From the NCBI RefSeq assembly GCF_900324485.2, contig NC_046640.1, positions 18,194,173 to 18,258,172 on the forward strand: a stretch of DNA of 64,000 nucleotides, given 5' to 3'. The stretch is from Mastacembelus armatus (Eukaryota; Chordata; Actinopteri; Synbranchiformes; Mastacembelidae). Under the pieces are notes generated by a model. The model did not search any database. It had not been told where the DNA came from and saw only the letters and a list, made by a program, of their open reading frames with translations. This document shows, piece by piece, positions 1 to 7,974 of this stretch. Each line of letters opens with the position of its first letter. Within the stretch, counting starts at the first letter, position 1. The position numbers and the translations under genes were made by a program.

Positions 1-1553
1 GAATAGCACTAATCACACTGTAGACAACTAATGATCCGGAGATGAACAAAGGAAACCAGAGAACTTAAATACTTAACACAAGACACAGGTGAAAACAATC
101 TACTACTGATAACGTAAAGCCACCTGGAACAAAACACAGAACAGAAACAGGAAACTAACCAAAATAAAACGTCAGGCAGGGCTAAGAACCGGAAACCCGG
201 TTCGGATCCTGACACTCTATGTATTTCATACTGTATGCTTCCTTTTTCTCTCTGTAAAAACCAATTAAAACCAAATAATACCAATTAAGAGTTTGAAAGG
301 CGCCATGAAATAAAATGTATTATTATTTATTATTATTATTATCTGAGTTTTGCATTGACTCCTCCTCTCAGGAAGGAGTGAACCAGGCTGATCATCATAG
401 ACATATTTTTTTTTCAGCCAGACAATTAATGTAAGATGAACATTATTTCAGCCAAAATATTTTTTTGATTAAACTGATTTGGTTAAAAACTTGAATAGGC
501 TTCAAAAATTCATTTCCTGTAGTAAAATCTCATCTTTGGTCTAATGATATTTTGTGTAAACTCTTCCAGCCTACACACTGATTGATCAGACAGAATAAAA
601 ACAAAAAACTATTTTTGCTTCAAATAAAAACATTACAGAACTCAATGTTTATTCCTGTGATAAATACATGAAGTTTTCTTCTTATTGCCCTGATACAAAT
701 TTGACCTTTGACAGAAAATAGATGAATGTTGTCATTTACATGTTGCATTGAAAAAGAACATCTGCCAAGTGAATAAATGTATTTAAATATAGAAAAGCAA
801 AGTCATCACAGTTAAAATGTTAGTAAGTTTTGCTAAAAGATGCCAAACAACAATCAGGATCCTCATGTGAATTAACACATCACAGATAAAAGCAGTTTCC
901 TCATCTTATGATTCATCTGACATTAGTTAAACATTGATCAGTAGTAATCTGAAATGTAGACATGGAACATTATTTCAACGCCTATATGCTTATATTAATA
1001 TATTATATGCCCTAAATACATTTTCTTGGTTAAATGTGTTTATAGTTTGCAGACCATTGAATTTCCCTTTGGGATTAATAAAGTTAATTTCATCTCATCT
1101 CATAGTGGATATATCATGCATGTATGTGATATAAAAAGGAAGGAGGCCTGGAGGAAGACCAAAGAGGAGGTTCTTGGATGTAGTGAGGATAGTTGGTCTG
1201 GATGTGGAGGATACAGAGGATAGGGTTAAATGGAGGCAGATGATTCTCTGTGGCGACCCCTGAAGGGAGCAGCCGAAAGGGAAAGAAGATGTGATATAAA
1301 AATTATAAACCAGTTGGACCTGGTGTTATTGCAGGGTCCACCTGTTTGTCTGTGTATGTGTTAATGTCATAACTGATCTTAGTGACATTTGTCAGATTTT
1401 TTTACTGCCCCCTGTAGGTCTTTGTTTTCATTTTCAGTGCTGTATACAGTATATGTAAAGACTGGCATTTCTCAGTGAACTGGTCTGAAATCATTAGTGG
1501 TCTGAGGGCTCCTCCTCTGGTGGCTTCATGTTGCAGGTTTTCAGACACTGAGG
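1..1553. other. Intergenic; left edge with an orphan family A promoter
   Basis: No gene is supported here. Positions 1-250 are rich in short A/C-rich words (aaacacagaacagaaacagg-like) that resemble common fish interspersed repeats, but I cannot name the family. An ATT/TTA microsatellite runs at about 312-343. Positions 344-408 match the DNA upstream of family A V segments, including the octamer variant TTTTGCAT at 348-355, with no leader or V exon below it, so a V promoter has been separated from its gene. Positions 430-1120 repeat the spacer also seen at 14350-15100, 26000-26500 and 58610-59340. About 1046-1105 (..aatttccctttgggattaataaag.. then an ATCTC run) looks like an old retroelement tail. 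Confidence 0.6.
1138..1288 (+). mobile_element. 5'-truncated RTE-type LINE, 3' end only
   Basis: This 151-bp piece matches the 3' end of the long RTE copy at 26505-29605, encoding the end of the protein (..RRFLDV.., ..DRVKWRQM..) and the terminal CCCTGAAGGGAGCAGCCGAAAGG. It is bracketed by a perfect 14-bp target-site duplication (ATGTGATATAAAAA at 1124-1137 and 1289-1302). The empty site is visible at about 59350. Severe 5' truncation is typical of target-primed reverse transcription. An internal stretch of about 20 bp is missing relative to the long copy. The same insertion recurs at 15117-15257. Confidence 0.9.
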
Positions 1554-1592
1554 GGTTTTTGTTCAGGTCTACTGATGGTTTGTGTTATTGTG
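1554..1592 (-). promoter_or_regulatory. 23-RSS of the V at 1593
   Basis: Heptamer CACAATA (1586-1592), 23-bp spacer, nonamer ACAAAAACC (1554-1562) on the minus strand. The heptamer keeps the essential CAC but departs from CACAGTG in its last four bases. Confidence 0.93.
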
Positions 1593-2022
1593 AGTCTCTG
1601 GCACAGTAATACACAGCAGTGTCTTCAGGCTGCATGTTCTGTCCGTTCAGAGTCGCTGTGTTGCTGGAAGAGTCTAAGTCAATACTGAACTTGTTCTTTA
1701 GTGAATCTTTGTAATATGTGGTGTATCCAACAAGTGCGCTTCCAATCCACTCCAGTCCTTTCCCTGCAGGCTGTCTGATCCAAGCTGTCCAGTAGTCACT
1801 CACAGAATAAGAGACCTGACAGGTGATGGTCAGACGTTGACCTGGCTGCACAGTCACAGAGGCTGGCTGTGTCAGCTGTTGACATTTCACACCTGTTAAA
1901 AATAATAAATATATTATGACAAATTATCAAGTGACACTGTAAAAAAGATCAATTTTCTAAGTCAAATCTAGAGACTCACATGATCCAGCTGCCAACAGCA
2001 GCAGCAGAGCAACAGGAAACAT
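1593..2022 (-). CDS. IGHV segment, family B, probably functional
   Basis: Encodes a heavy-chain variable domain segment for the B-cell receptor. L1 is 1980-2022 (MFPVALLLLLAAGS, signal peptide) with donor GTGAGT. The V exon is 1593-1892 after acceptor TTTTTAACAG. The domain shows FR1 Cys (RLTITCQVS), FR2 WIRQPAGKGLEWIG, CDR2 SALVGYTTYY, FR3 KNKFSIDLDSSSN and [13 protein letters not shown], with no stops. FR1 begins CQQLTQ where sisters have CEQLTQ. Upstream is a TATA-like TATAAAAA (about 2072-2079) and octamer variant ATGCAAAC (2101-2108). An RSS follows directly. The closest relative in the window is the defective copy at 46744. Confidence 0.93.
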
Positions 2023-2108
2023 GTTTTCTAATGAAAGTGATGTGTGAACTACTCTGACAGTCTGACTGGAGGTTTTTATAGGTATGAGGAAGGTCACTGA
2101 GTTTGCAT

Positions 2109-2543
2109 AGAATCAGACTCATAAGAGCTACAGTGTTGGTGTGATCAGCTCTAATAATAGTTGGTTCATTGTTCAGTGAAAACATGGCTGGAAATCAGCT
2201 CTGCCTTAGATATGAATGTTTCATTTCATTGCACATTTAACTGTAACATGTTGAAAAGGTCCCAGCATTTACTTCAACTGTTCCTGAAAACTGTTAATGC
2301 CTGAATGACAGTAATTAAAATTCAAAAACTTATATACATAGTATTATAAATGTCCTGCAGACTGCAGCAGAGGAGAAAAAAACGTTTTTATTTGAAATGT
2401 TTTATTGGTGTCAGCTGCAGTGTAAGTCAATTGAAAGCAGCACAAATACATTCAAATACTCTTTACTCCTCTATCAATAATAAATGTTTTTTCTACGTTT
2501 AAGTAATTATCATAAATATACTTTTTGTTTGTTAAACTACCAC
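2109..2543. other. Intergenic spacer
   Basis: AT-rich spacer with no gene seen. It matches 47257-47691 almost base for base as part of the 4.3-kb duplication. Confidence 0.6.
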
Positions 2544-2592
2544 CATGGATAGAAACTAAAAATAATAAACTCCAGACAATTGTATTTTCCAT
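2544..2592 (-). pseudogene. Orphan family C leader exon
   Basis: A 49-bp exon reading [16 protein letters not shown], nearly the same as the leader of the family C V at 63271. The donor position reads GTGGTA instead of GTGAGA. No family C V exon follows; the next V sequence downstream is the family B segment. Octamer variant ATGCAAAC is at 2701-2708. The V exon was probably lost by deletion or unequal exchange before the block was duplicated, since 47692-47740 is the same relic. Confidence 0.8.
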
Positions 2593-2708
2593 TCTGTGAT
2601 AAATATTGTAGTTCAGTTCTCTGTGATCAGTGTTTCAGAAATGCATAAACTTGTCCCACAGTGCTCTGCAAGTTATTGATGTGTTTATAGGGTGGGAAGT
2701 GTTTGCAT

Positions 2709-3057
2709 AGACCTCCCTCTACTGGTTTAAAAAGGGAACATGTAACACACATTTTCATAAACTGAATATTTTTAAAACACCCTTGGAAATTTGGAAATTT
2801 TTTAGGTTATGGTAGCAAATTTTCTGGACTGATGCAACAGGACAATCATATGAATCTTAGACTGAATGTGTAGCAGTTTTCATTAATGTTTCCATCTTCA
2901 CCAACATAAAAAATGCATTATATGTAGTTTTCTTGAAACTGTAACAGAGAATGAGCTACTATTAATTTGATCTTTGTCAGATGTTAATTTATGACCCATC
3001 TCTCTGAAACAGCTGAAATCTTGCTCTGAGGCAACTGAGTGTTTGGTTCAGTTTGTG
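2709..3057. other. Intergenic spacer
   Basis: No gene seen. It holds family C-type upstream DNA (..cctccctctactggtttaaa..) shared with 63822-63890 and with 47857-48205. Confidence 0.55.
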
Positions 3058-3066
3058 GGTTTTTGT
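3058..3066 (-). promoter_or_regulatory. RSS nonamer cut off by a transposon
   Basis: Nonamer ACAAAAACC of the family D V pseudogene at 4212. Its heptamer (CATAGTG, 4205-4211) lies 1.1 kb away because a foldback element sits in the spacer. Confidence 0.75.
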
Positions 3067-3093
3067 GCAGGTTGGTTTGTGGTTGTTTATTTA

Positions 3094-4197
3094 CGGTGGC
3101 CGACAAGGGCAAACGCGCTGCAAAAGTGAAACGCTGCAAAAGAGAAACGCTACAAGAAAGAAACGCTGCAAAAGAGAAATGCTACAAGAATGAAACGCTG
3201 CAAAAGAGAAACGCTGCAAGAAAGAAACGCTGCAAGAAAGAAACGCTGCAAAAGAGAAACGCTGCAAGAAAGAAACGCTGCAAAAGAGAAATGCTGCAAG
3301 AAAGAAACGCTGCAAAAGAGAAATGCTGCAAGAAAGAAATGCTGCAAAAGAGAAAACACAAGTGCGCCAGGCCGATAGGGGGACCCCAAACTAAGGGGTG
3401 CTATGAGCAAAGAACTTTTACAGAGGCGAGAGAGACACATGTAGTGATCTACGTCACGTCTCATATTGGAGGCTGCGTTATGATGCAGGCAGGTTATAGT
3501 GTTGAATTGCCACAGAATGAGCGTCCTCTATGTGCTAACAATATTCTGTTACATTTGTTTACTTGATCAAAAGTGTCGTCATACAACGTTGGGAGACATG
3601 GGGGGGGGGGGGGGGGGGGTCAGGGAGGAGAGAAGAAGTGTGTGTCTAGGGAAGAGAGGGAGGGTGAGAGAGAGCTGTTCGGGGAGGGGAGTTAGCGTGG
3701 CTACAGCTGAAACAGTAGCCTGTTACCTGTTCTGACAAAAAAATTAATAACGCAAAGTGACAAAAGAACGTCTGCTGGCTGTGAATTTAGCAGGGCATTA
3801 CAGTACGTTTTACATTTATTATTTTTTAAACACTTGGCCGTCATGTTTTACAGTATTCTAAAAGTACAGTGTTGTAAAAGATGACAGCCAAGTGTTAAGT
3901 AATAAATGGAAAACGCACCTATCAGATCTCCCAACCCCCTCCCCACACCCAATGTCTCCCAACGTTGTACAACACTTTTGATCAAGTAAACACATGTAAC
4001 AGAACACATATTATTAGCACATATTAGCACATGAGAACAATCATCAGAGGTCGTCATTCATCATCACAACACTATAACCTGCGTCAATACGCAGCCTCCA
4101 AAATGAGACGTGACTTATATCACTACATGTGTCTCTTGCAACGTTTCTCTTTTGCAGCGTTTCTCTCTTGCAGCGCGTTTGCCCTTGTCGGCCACCG
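3094..4197. mobile_element. Foldback (hairpin) DNA element in an RSS spacer
   Basis: The ends are inverted: CGGTGGCCGACAAGGGCAAA at 3094 and its complement ending at 4197. Inverted similarity continues inward through the ACACATGTAGTGAT and TTTACTTGATCAAAAGTG blocks (about 3430-3600 against 3950-4130) to an inner palindrome near 3800-3900 (AACACTTGGCCGTCAT against ACAGCCAAGTGTT). The left arm carries a minisatellite of about 15-16 bp units (GAAACGCTGCAAAAGA) at about 3117-3350, while the right arm has only two or three units. A 20-base G run is at 3601-3620. The likely target duplication is TATTTA (3088-3093 and 4198-4203). No transposase is present, so it is non-autonomous; superfamily unknown. 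Open frames over the minisatellite are periodic artefacts. Confidence 0.85.
3117..3350. repeat. Minisatellite GAAACGCTGCAAAAGA, about 15 units
   Basis: Tandem units of 15-16 bp alternating AAAGAGAAACGCTGC and AAGAAAGAAACGCTGC versions, within the left arm of the foldback element. The duplicate at 48264-48455 has fewer units, so the array has changed length since the duplication. Confidence 0.85.
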
Positions 4198-4204
4198 TAT
4201 TTAC

Positions 4205-4382
4205 CACTATGGGCAGACGTGCACAGTAATAAACAGCTGTGTCCTCAGGCTGCAGATTCTTTTATAGTCACTGTTCCAGCAGAAGTGTCTCTGCTGTAGC
4301 TGAACTTGTTCTACAAAGCATCATTTTGATAAAAGCTGCCTCCACCCCATATATGTAAAATCCCCTCCATTGGTTTTCCTTT
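4205..4382 (-). pseudogene. IGHV pseudogene, family D, RSS split by transposon
   Basis: On the minus strand 4212-4382 reads a family D segment from FR2 (PMEGIL) through CDR2 (WGGGSFYQNDAL) to the YYC end, compared with the longer copy at 61069. It has a stop where the sister reads Lys in ALKNKF, and a frame change before the final Cys. FR1, CDR1 and a leader are absent. Heptamer CATAGTG is 4205-4211 and the nonamer is at 3058-3066. A second copy is at 49416-49592. Confidence 0.85.
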
Positions 4383-4541
4383 ACACATTTGATTAAGTTT
4401 TGTTTAAAAGAAAGAGAACATAAACTAACAAAAATTCTTAGTATGTGTTTATCTGTGTGTCTGTAATCATAGAAATATTTAACAGATATTTTAGGAGCAT
4501 TATAAATGTTTTATAAATGACTAACCCAATGCTGTACAGTA

Positions 4542-4645
4542 TAATAGATGCTGAATGTGAATCCAGAGGCTGTTCAGGTCAATGTATGAGATTCTCCAGG
4601 CCTTTTAACCACTGGATCAGATTCTGTCAGTCTGACCATCAACAC
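4542..4645 (-). pseudogene. IGHV fragment, family A, FR1 to CDR1
   Basis: About 100 bp matching the 5' part of a family A V exon (VVKRPGES.. to SGFTFS). Two bases are missing near the start of FR1, and the acceptor AG has become AC (GACAC before GTG). It lies 160 bp upstream of the family D fragment, so the two may be remains of one fusion. There is no leader. The duplicate is at 49755-49856. Confidence 0.75.
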
Positions 4646-5557
4646 GTGTCAAGATGAAAACCAAAACAATCAGAGACTAAATGATGTCAGATTAAGATCA
4701 GTTATTATCATTGGGAGGATACTGGATAAGATGTAGACTGGACTGGAGTCTAATTTCTTGTTTAGTGACAGCAGAATAAATTGTTATTGATGTTCTCCAG
4801 TGTTTTACATTGAGTTACTTGTTTAGCAGCGTTACCACAAATTAATAATATAACCCAAGTTATATAATCTGACTGATGGTATTTAAACAATAACCAACAA
4901 GCAGTGGTGCACAGAAAAACTGGATGAGTCGCTGTGAGCAGATTTTTCTCTTTTCATGGCTGAAATGTTGATCAACATCAGACGAGGACATTAAAAGCTG
5001 ACATGTTTGTGGCTGCTAACACTTTACAACCCACTTTGTTCCTTTCCTGCTGTTGCTTTGTCTTCACCAGACTAACTATTAAAGTTAGTGCTCATCTGCC
5101 CTCGACAGTTTTAAAATGGAAACAGGGGCTACATTTAACATTCAACAGAAGTTAGTCACCTCTAACATCTGGACATAGAGATGAGTTTGTGATTCAAGGC
5201 CTGTGGTCGCCATCTGTTTTTCTGGCTTTTCACTTAGTGCATACTGCAATATACTCAGGCAGCAACATAACAGTGAAGCAGAAGATGTTATTTTACAGCA
5301 GGTTTTTGATGTATGAACAGTATTAGTGTAGATCTATGTTGAAGCACTTCTCTCACTGACATACATTTTACTTCTTTATGAGTATTGTGTAATTACATGT
5401 TGTTGTTTTAAAAAGGGCAGTAGCTGGTAGTTATCATGCACTTTCTCTGACTAATGAATTACTGATAAATTTCATTAACTGTCCATCATTCAATGGGATG
5501 TTTGTTTCCAAAGCCTGACGCACTCCAGTGCTTCTCATGCAGACGTCAGAGTTCAGA
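4646..5557. other. Intergenic spacer
   Basis: About 0.9 kb with no gene, RNA or recognised repeat. It is duplicated at 49857-50768. Confidence 0.5.
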
Positions 5558-5595
5558 GGGTTTTGTGCAGCTTTGTAATCTCTTGTGTCACCGTG
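5558..5595 (-). promoter_or_regulatory. RSS of the V at 5596, 22-bp spacer
   Basis: Heptamer CACGGTG (5589-5595), 22-bp spacer, nonamer ACAAAACCC (5558-5566). Confidence 0.85.
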
Positions 5596-6025
5596 TCTCT
5601 CGAGCACAATAATAAACAGCAGAATCTTCTTGTTTCAGACTCTTCACCTCTAAATACACAACATTTTGGGAAGTGTCTTTGGTGATAGAAAACTGGCCTT
5701 GAAGACTTTGGGCAAATATTGTGCCAGTTCCACTATCAATGCGTCCAATCCATTCCAATCCTTTCCCTGGTTTCTGACGAATCCAGTGCAGCCAAGCCAG
5801 AGCAAGTCCTTCTACCTTACAGGACAGAGTGGCTGATTGTCCAGCTCTGTGAACCACTGGCTCTGAAGAAGTGAGGGACTGGCCCTGAGCAGCTGAAAAA
5901 GACACACAGGTAAGATGAGACACAGCCAGCAGACATCCAAAGCTGCTGTTCTGCTCCTCTGCTCAATACTGGCTTGACTTACCTGAAATGAGGGTCAAGA
6001 GGAAGACACTTTGTACAGCTGTCAT
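5596..6025 (-). CDS. IGHV segment, family E, probably functional
   Basis: The only complete family E member here. L1 is 5983-6025 (MTAVQSVFLLTLIS) with donor GTAAGT, and the V exon is 5596-5892 after acceptor TTTTTCAG. It reads AAQGQSLTSSEPVVHRAGQ, Cys in ATLSCKVEG, LHWIRQKPGKGLEWIGR, CDR2 IDSGTGTI, FR3 GQFSITKDTSQNVVYLE and [13 protein letters not shown], with no stop. A perfect octamer (ATTTGCAT on the plus strand) is at 6119-6126. A 3' piece of a sister copy is at 50807. FR1 VEGLALAWLHW has an unusual CDR1 without the SSY pattern. Confidence 0.92.
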
Positions 6026-6126
6026 GTTGGGAGCTTTGCTGCATCTCAAACTGTGAAGGCTGATATGGAGAATATATTTGGAGCAAGCAGAATGGGTGGG
6101 GAATGTGTATCACTGTGAATTTGCAT

Positions 6127-7097
6127 GTAGAGACTATGGAGAGTCAGTGCTGAAAAATAAAAGACATGAAAATTAAAAGTCAGGAGAAGGGCAGTGCTGA
6201 ACTGTGAAAGGGAGAAAGTTAAAAACAGACTTGAGACTTAACAATTCAAGATGTTGGCTTTCTCCTTTTTTTGAGCGTATTTGTCCAATTTTTGCATTTA
6301 TGAGAACAAGATAAGCTCAGAAGTTACAAGTTATGTTGTATATTTTGAGACACTTTATACCATTTGCTCTGTGGTTTAAAGACTGTTATTGAGTAAGGTG
6401 CTGAGAGAAGAATAATGTGAGAAAAGCAAACATCATTTTTCCTCCAAGAGCCCAGGAAGTGAAAGTTTGTCTGACTGTAACATCATTTGTTCATTCTGCT
6501 TTAATACAAAGTCCCAGACACAAGAATAAACATCAGCTCCTTAAACATTCCAGATGTTGATGTAGAAATCTTGTTGACATAGTGAGATGATGAGCAGCAA
6601 CAGATGAAGCTGTAGTCACTGATCCAGCAGTTACATGTTTCTGTGTGATGTCAATACAAATGTCTAGTTCAGTCTGTCAGTTAAGCTCAGTGATTAACTG
6701 GGGATTGAGTCTTTATAGTGACAAAGGTGAGAAGAGCTTGACACTGACTGTGTCTTAGTTTTATTATAACAAACTGCAGCGTTATTTTTTATTATTTCAC
6801 TGCCACATTTTTATGTATTTTATAGGCCATTAACTGCACAATCAAGTGGCCAGAATTCATCTCACACCTTTAACATTTCACTTTTTCTAACCTGGACAAT
6901 AACTTCATCAGTCCATTGTGGTGTCCTTGGCTGTTTTGTAAGGAAAACGTATTATTTATATTTTTTAATCGTTATTGTTTTTGATTAATTAATTCATTAA
7001 TTTCCTACATTTCATTTTAAAAACATAAATTAACAATAAATACAAAATGTTTTATTCTCAGAGTTTGAGAGAAATTTTGGATTGGATTTGGAACTCA
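6127..7097. other. Intergenic spacer
   Basis: AT-rich, no gene seen. The part from about 6520 to 7060 is repeated at 37560-38075 and in part at 23210-23400 and 61610-62040, and marks the downstream flank of family A segments. Confidence 0.5.
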
Positions 7098-7136
7098 GGT
7101 TTTCGTACAGCTGCTGAACCAACTCCAGTCACTGTG
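7098..7136 (-). promoter_or_regulatory. 23-RSS of the V at 7137
   Basis: Heptamer CACAGTG (7130-7136), 23-bp spacer, nonamer ACGAAAACC (7098-7106). The third nonamer base is G where other family A signals have A. Confidence 0.93.
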
Positions 7137-7582
7137 ACTCTCGAGCACAATAATAAACAGCAGAATCTTCAGTTTTCAGACTGTTCATCTGCAGATACAG
7201 CTGCTGTCTGTTGTTGTCTCTGGAGATGGTAAACCGGCCTTGGACTGACTGAGAGTAGGATTTGCTGCTGCTATCCCAGCTAATGTAAGCAACCCACTCC
7301 AGTCCTTTTCCAGGAGCCTGTCTGATCCAGTGCATGGCGTAGCCACCAAAATCCAATCCATAGGCGTAACAGGTCAATTTGTGGGATTCTCCAGGCCTTT
7401 TAACCACTGGTCCAGATTGTGTCAGAGTCTGACCATCAACACCTGTCAAGACAAACCAGAAAATAGTCAGTTGATGTAAGTTTGCACCTTCTTGAAAACA
7501 GATTGATTTCAAGCTTTGCAGATATTTTCTCACCTGCCCAGCAGATGGTTAAAAGCAGCAGTCCTGTCCTATAGTCCATCAT
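7137..7582 (-). CDS. IGHV segment, family A, probably functional
   Basis: L1 is 7534-7582 ([16 protein letters not shown]) with donor GTGAGA, and the V exon is 7137-7442. It reads [18 protein letters not shown], Cys in [15 protein letters not shown]1 [24 protein letters not shown]2 [11 protein letters not shown]3 [17 protein letters not shown] and [13 protein letters not shown]. No stops. Octamer variant TTTTGCAT is at 7655-7662. FR1 differs from most sisters (CYAYG for CTASG). The upstream neighbour is an RTE LINE that begins 390 bp above the leader. Confidence 0.93.
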
Positions 7583-7974
7583 GTTAAACTGTGTGTCCAC
7601 TGTTCTCTGTCGTCCTCTCTGCAGTCAGATAAGTAGAGGTGGAAGACATCTGAGTTTTGCATTGACTCCTCCTCTCAGGAAGGAGTGAACCAGATTGGTC
7701 ATCATAGACATTTCTTCTTTCAGTCACTATATAGTGAGAGTTGTGGTTTGAGTCTAATAAGTTTTCATTCAATCTGAATTAAAAAAGTTTTGAATAGGCT
7801 TCAGAAAATTATTTCTATGTGGTAAAATCTTATTTTTCTTCTAATATTGTGTGTAATGCTCAGAATAAGAAACAGTTTTAGCTATAAACAAAAACTTTAC
7901 AGAATTTAAAGTTTAAATATGTAGTTTTGTTCTTACTGCCATGATACAAATTTTACCTTTGACAGTAAATAGAT

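Noticed and set aside
1976-2185. 69-residue frame MFSLNNEPTIIRADHTN, repeated upstream of most family B genes
   Set aside because: It overlaps the promoter and leader in another frame; conservation follows from that of the promoter and leader.
3117-3350. Regular short repeats resembling a CRISPR array
   Set aside because: Units are 15-16 bp, contiguous, without unique spacers, in a vertebrate locus.
3039-3566. 175-residue plus-strand frame with KRCKRETLQ-type repeats, and similar frames at 48187-48552
   Set aside because: It is open in several frames on both strands because the DNA is a 15-16 bp minisatellite; it starts outside the foldback element and has no coding signature.
7443-7533. 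Extension of family A V exons into an upstream [13 protein letters not shown]-type start
   Set aside because: This is the leader intron. Clear donor and acceptor sites and the hydrophobic L1 exon upstream explain the gene; the intron frame does not match L1.
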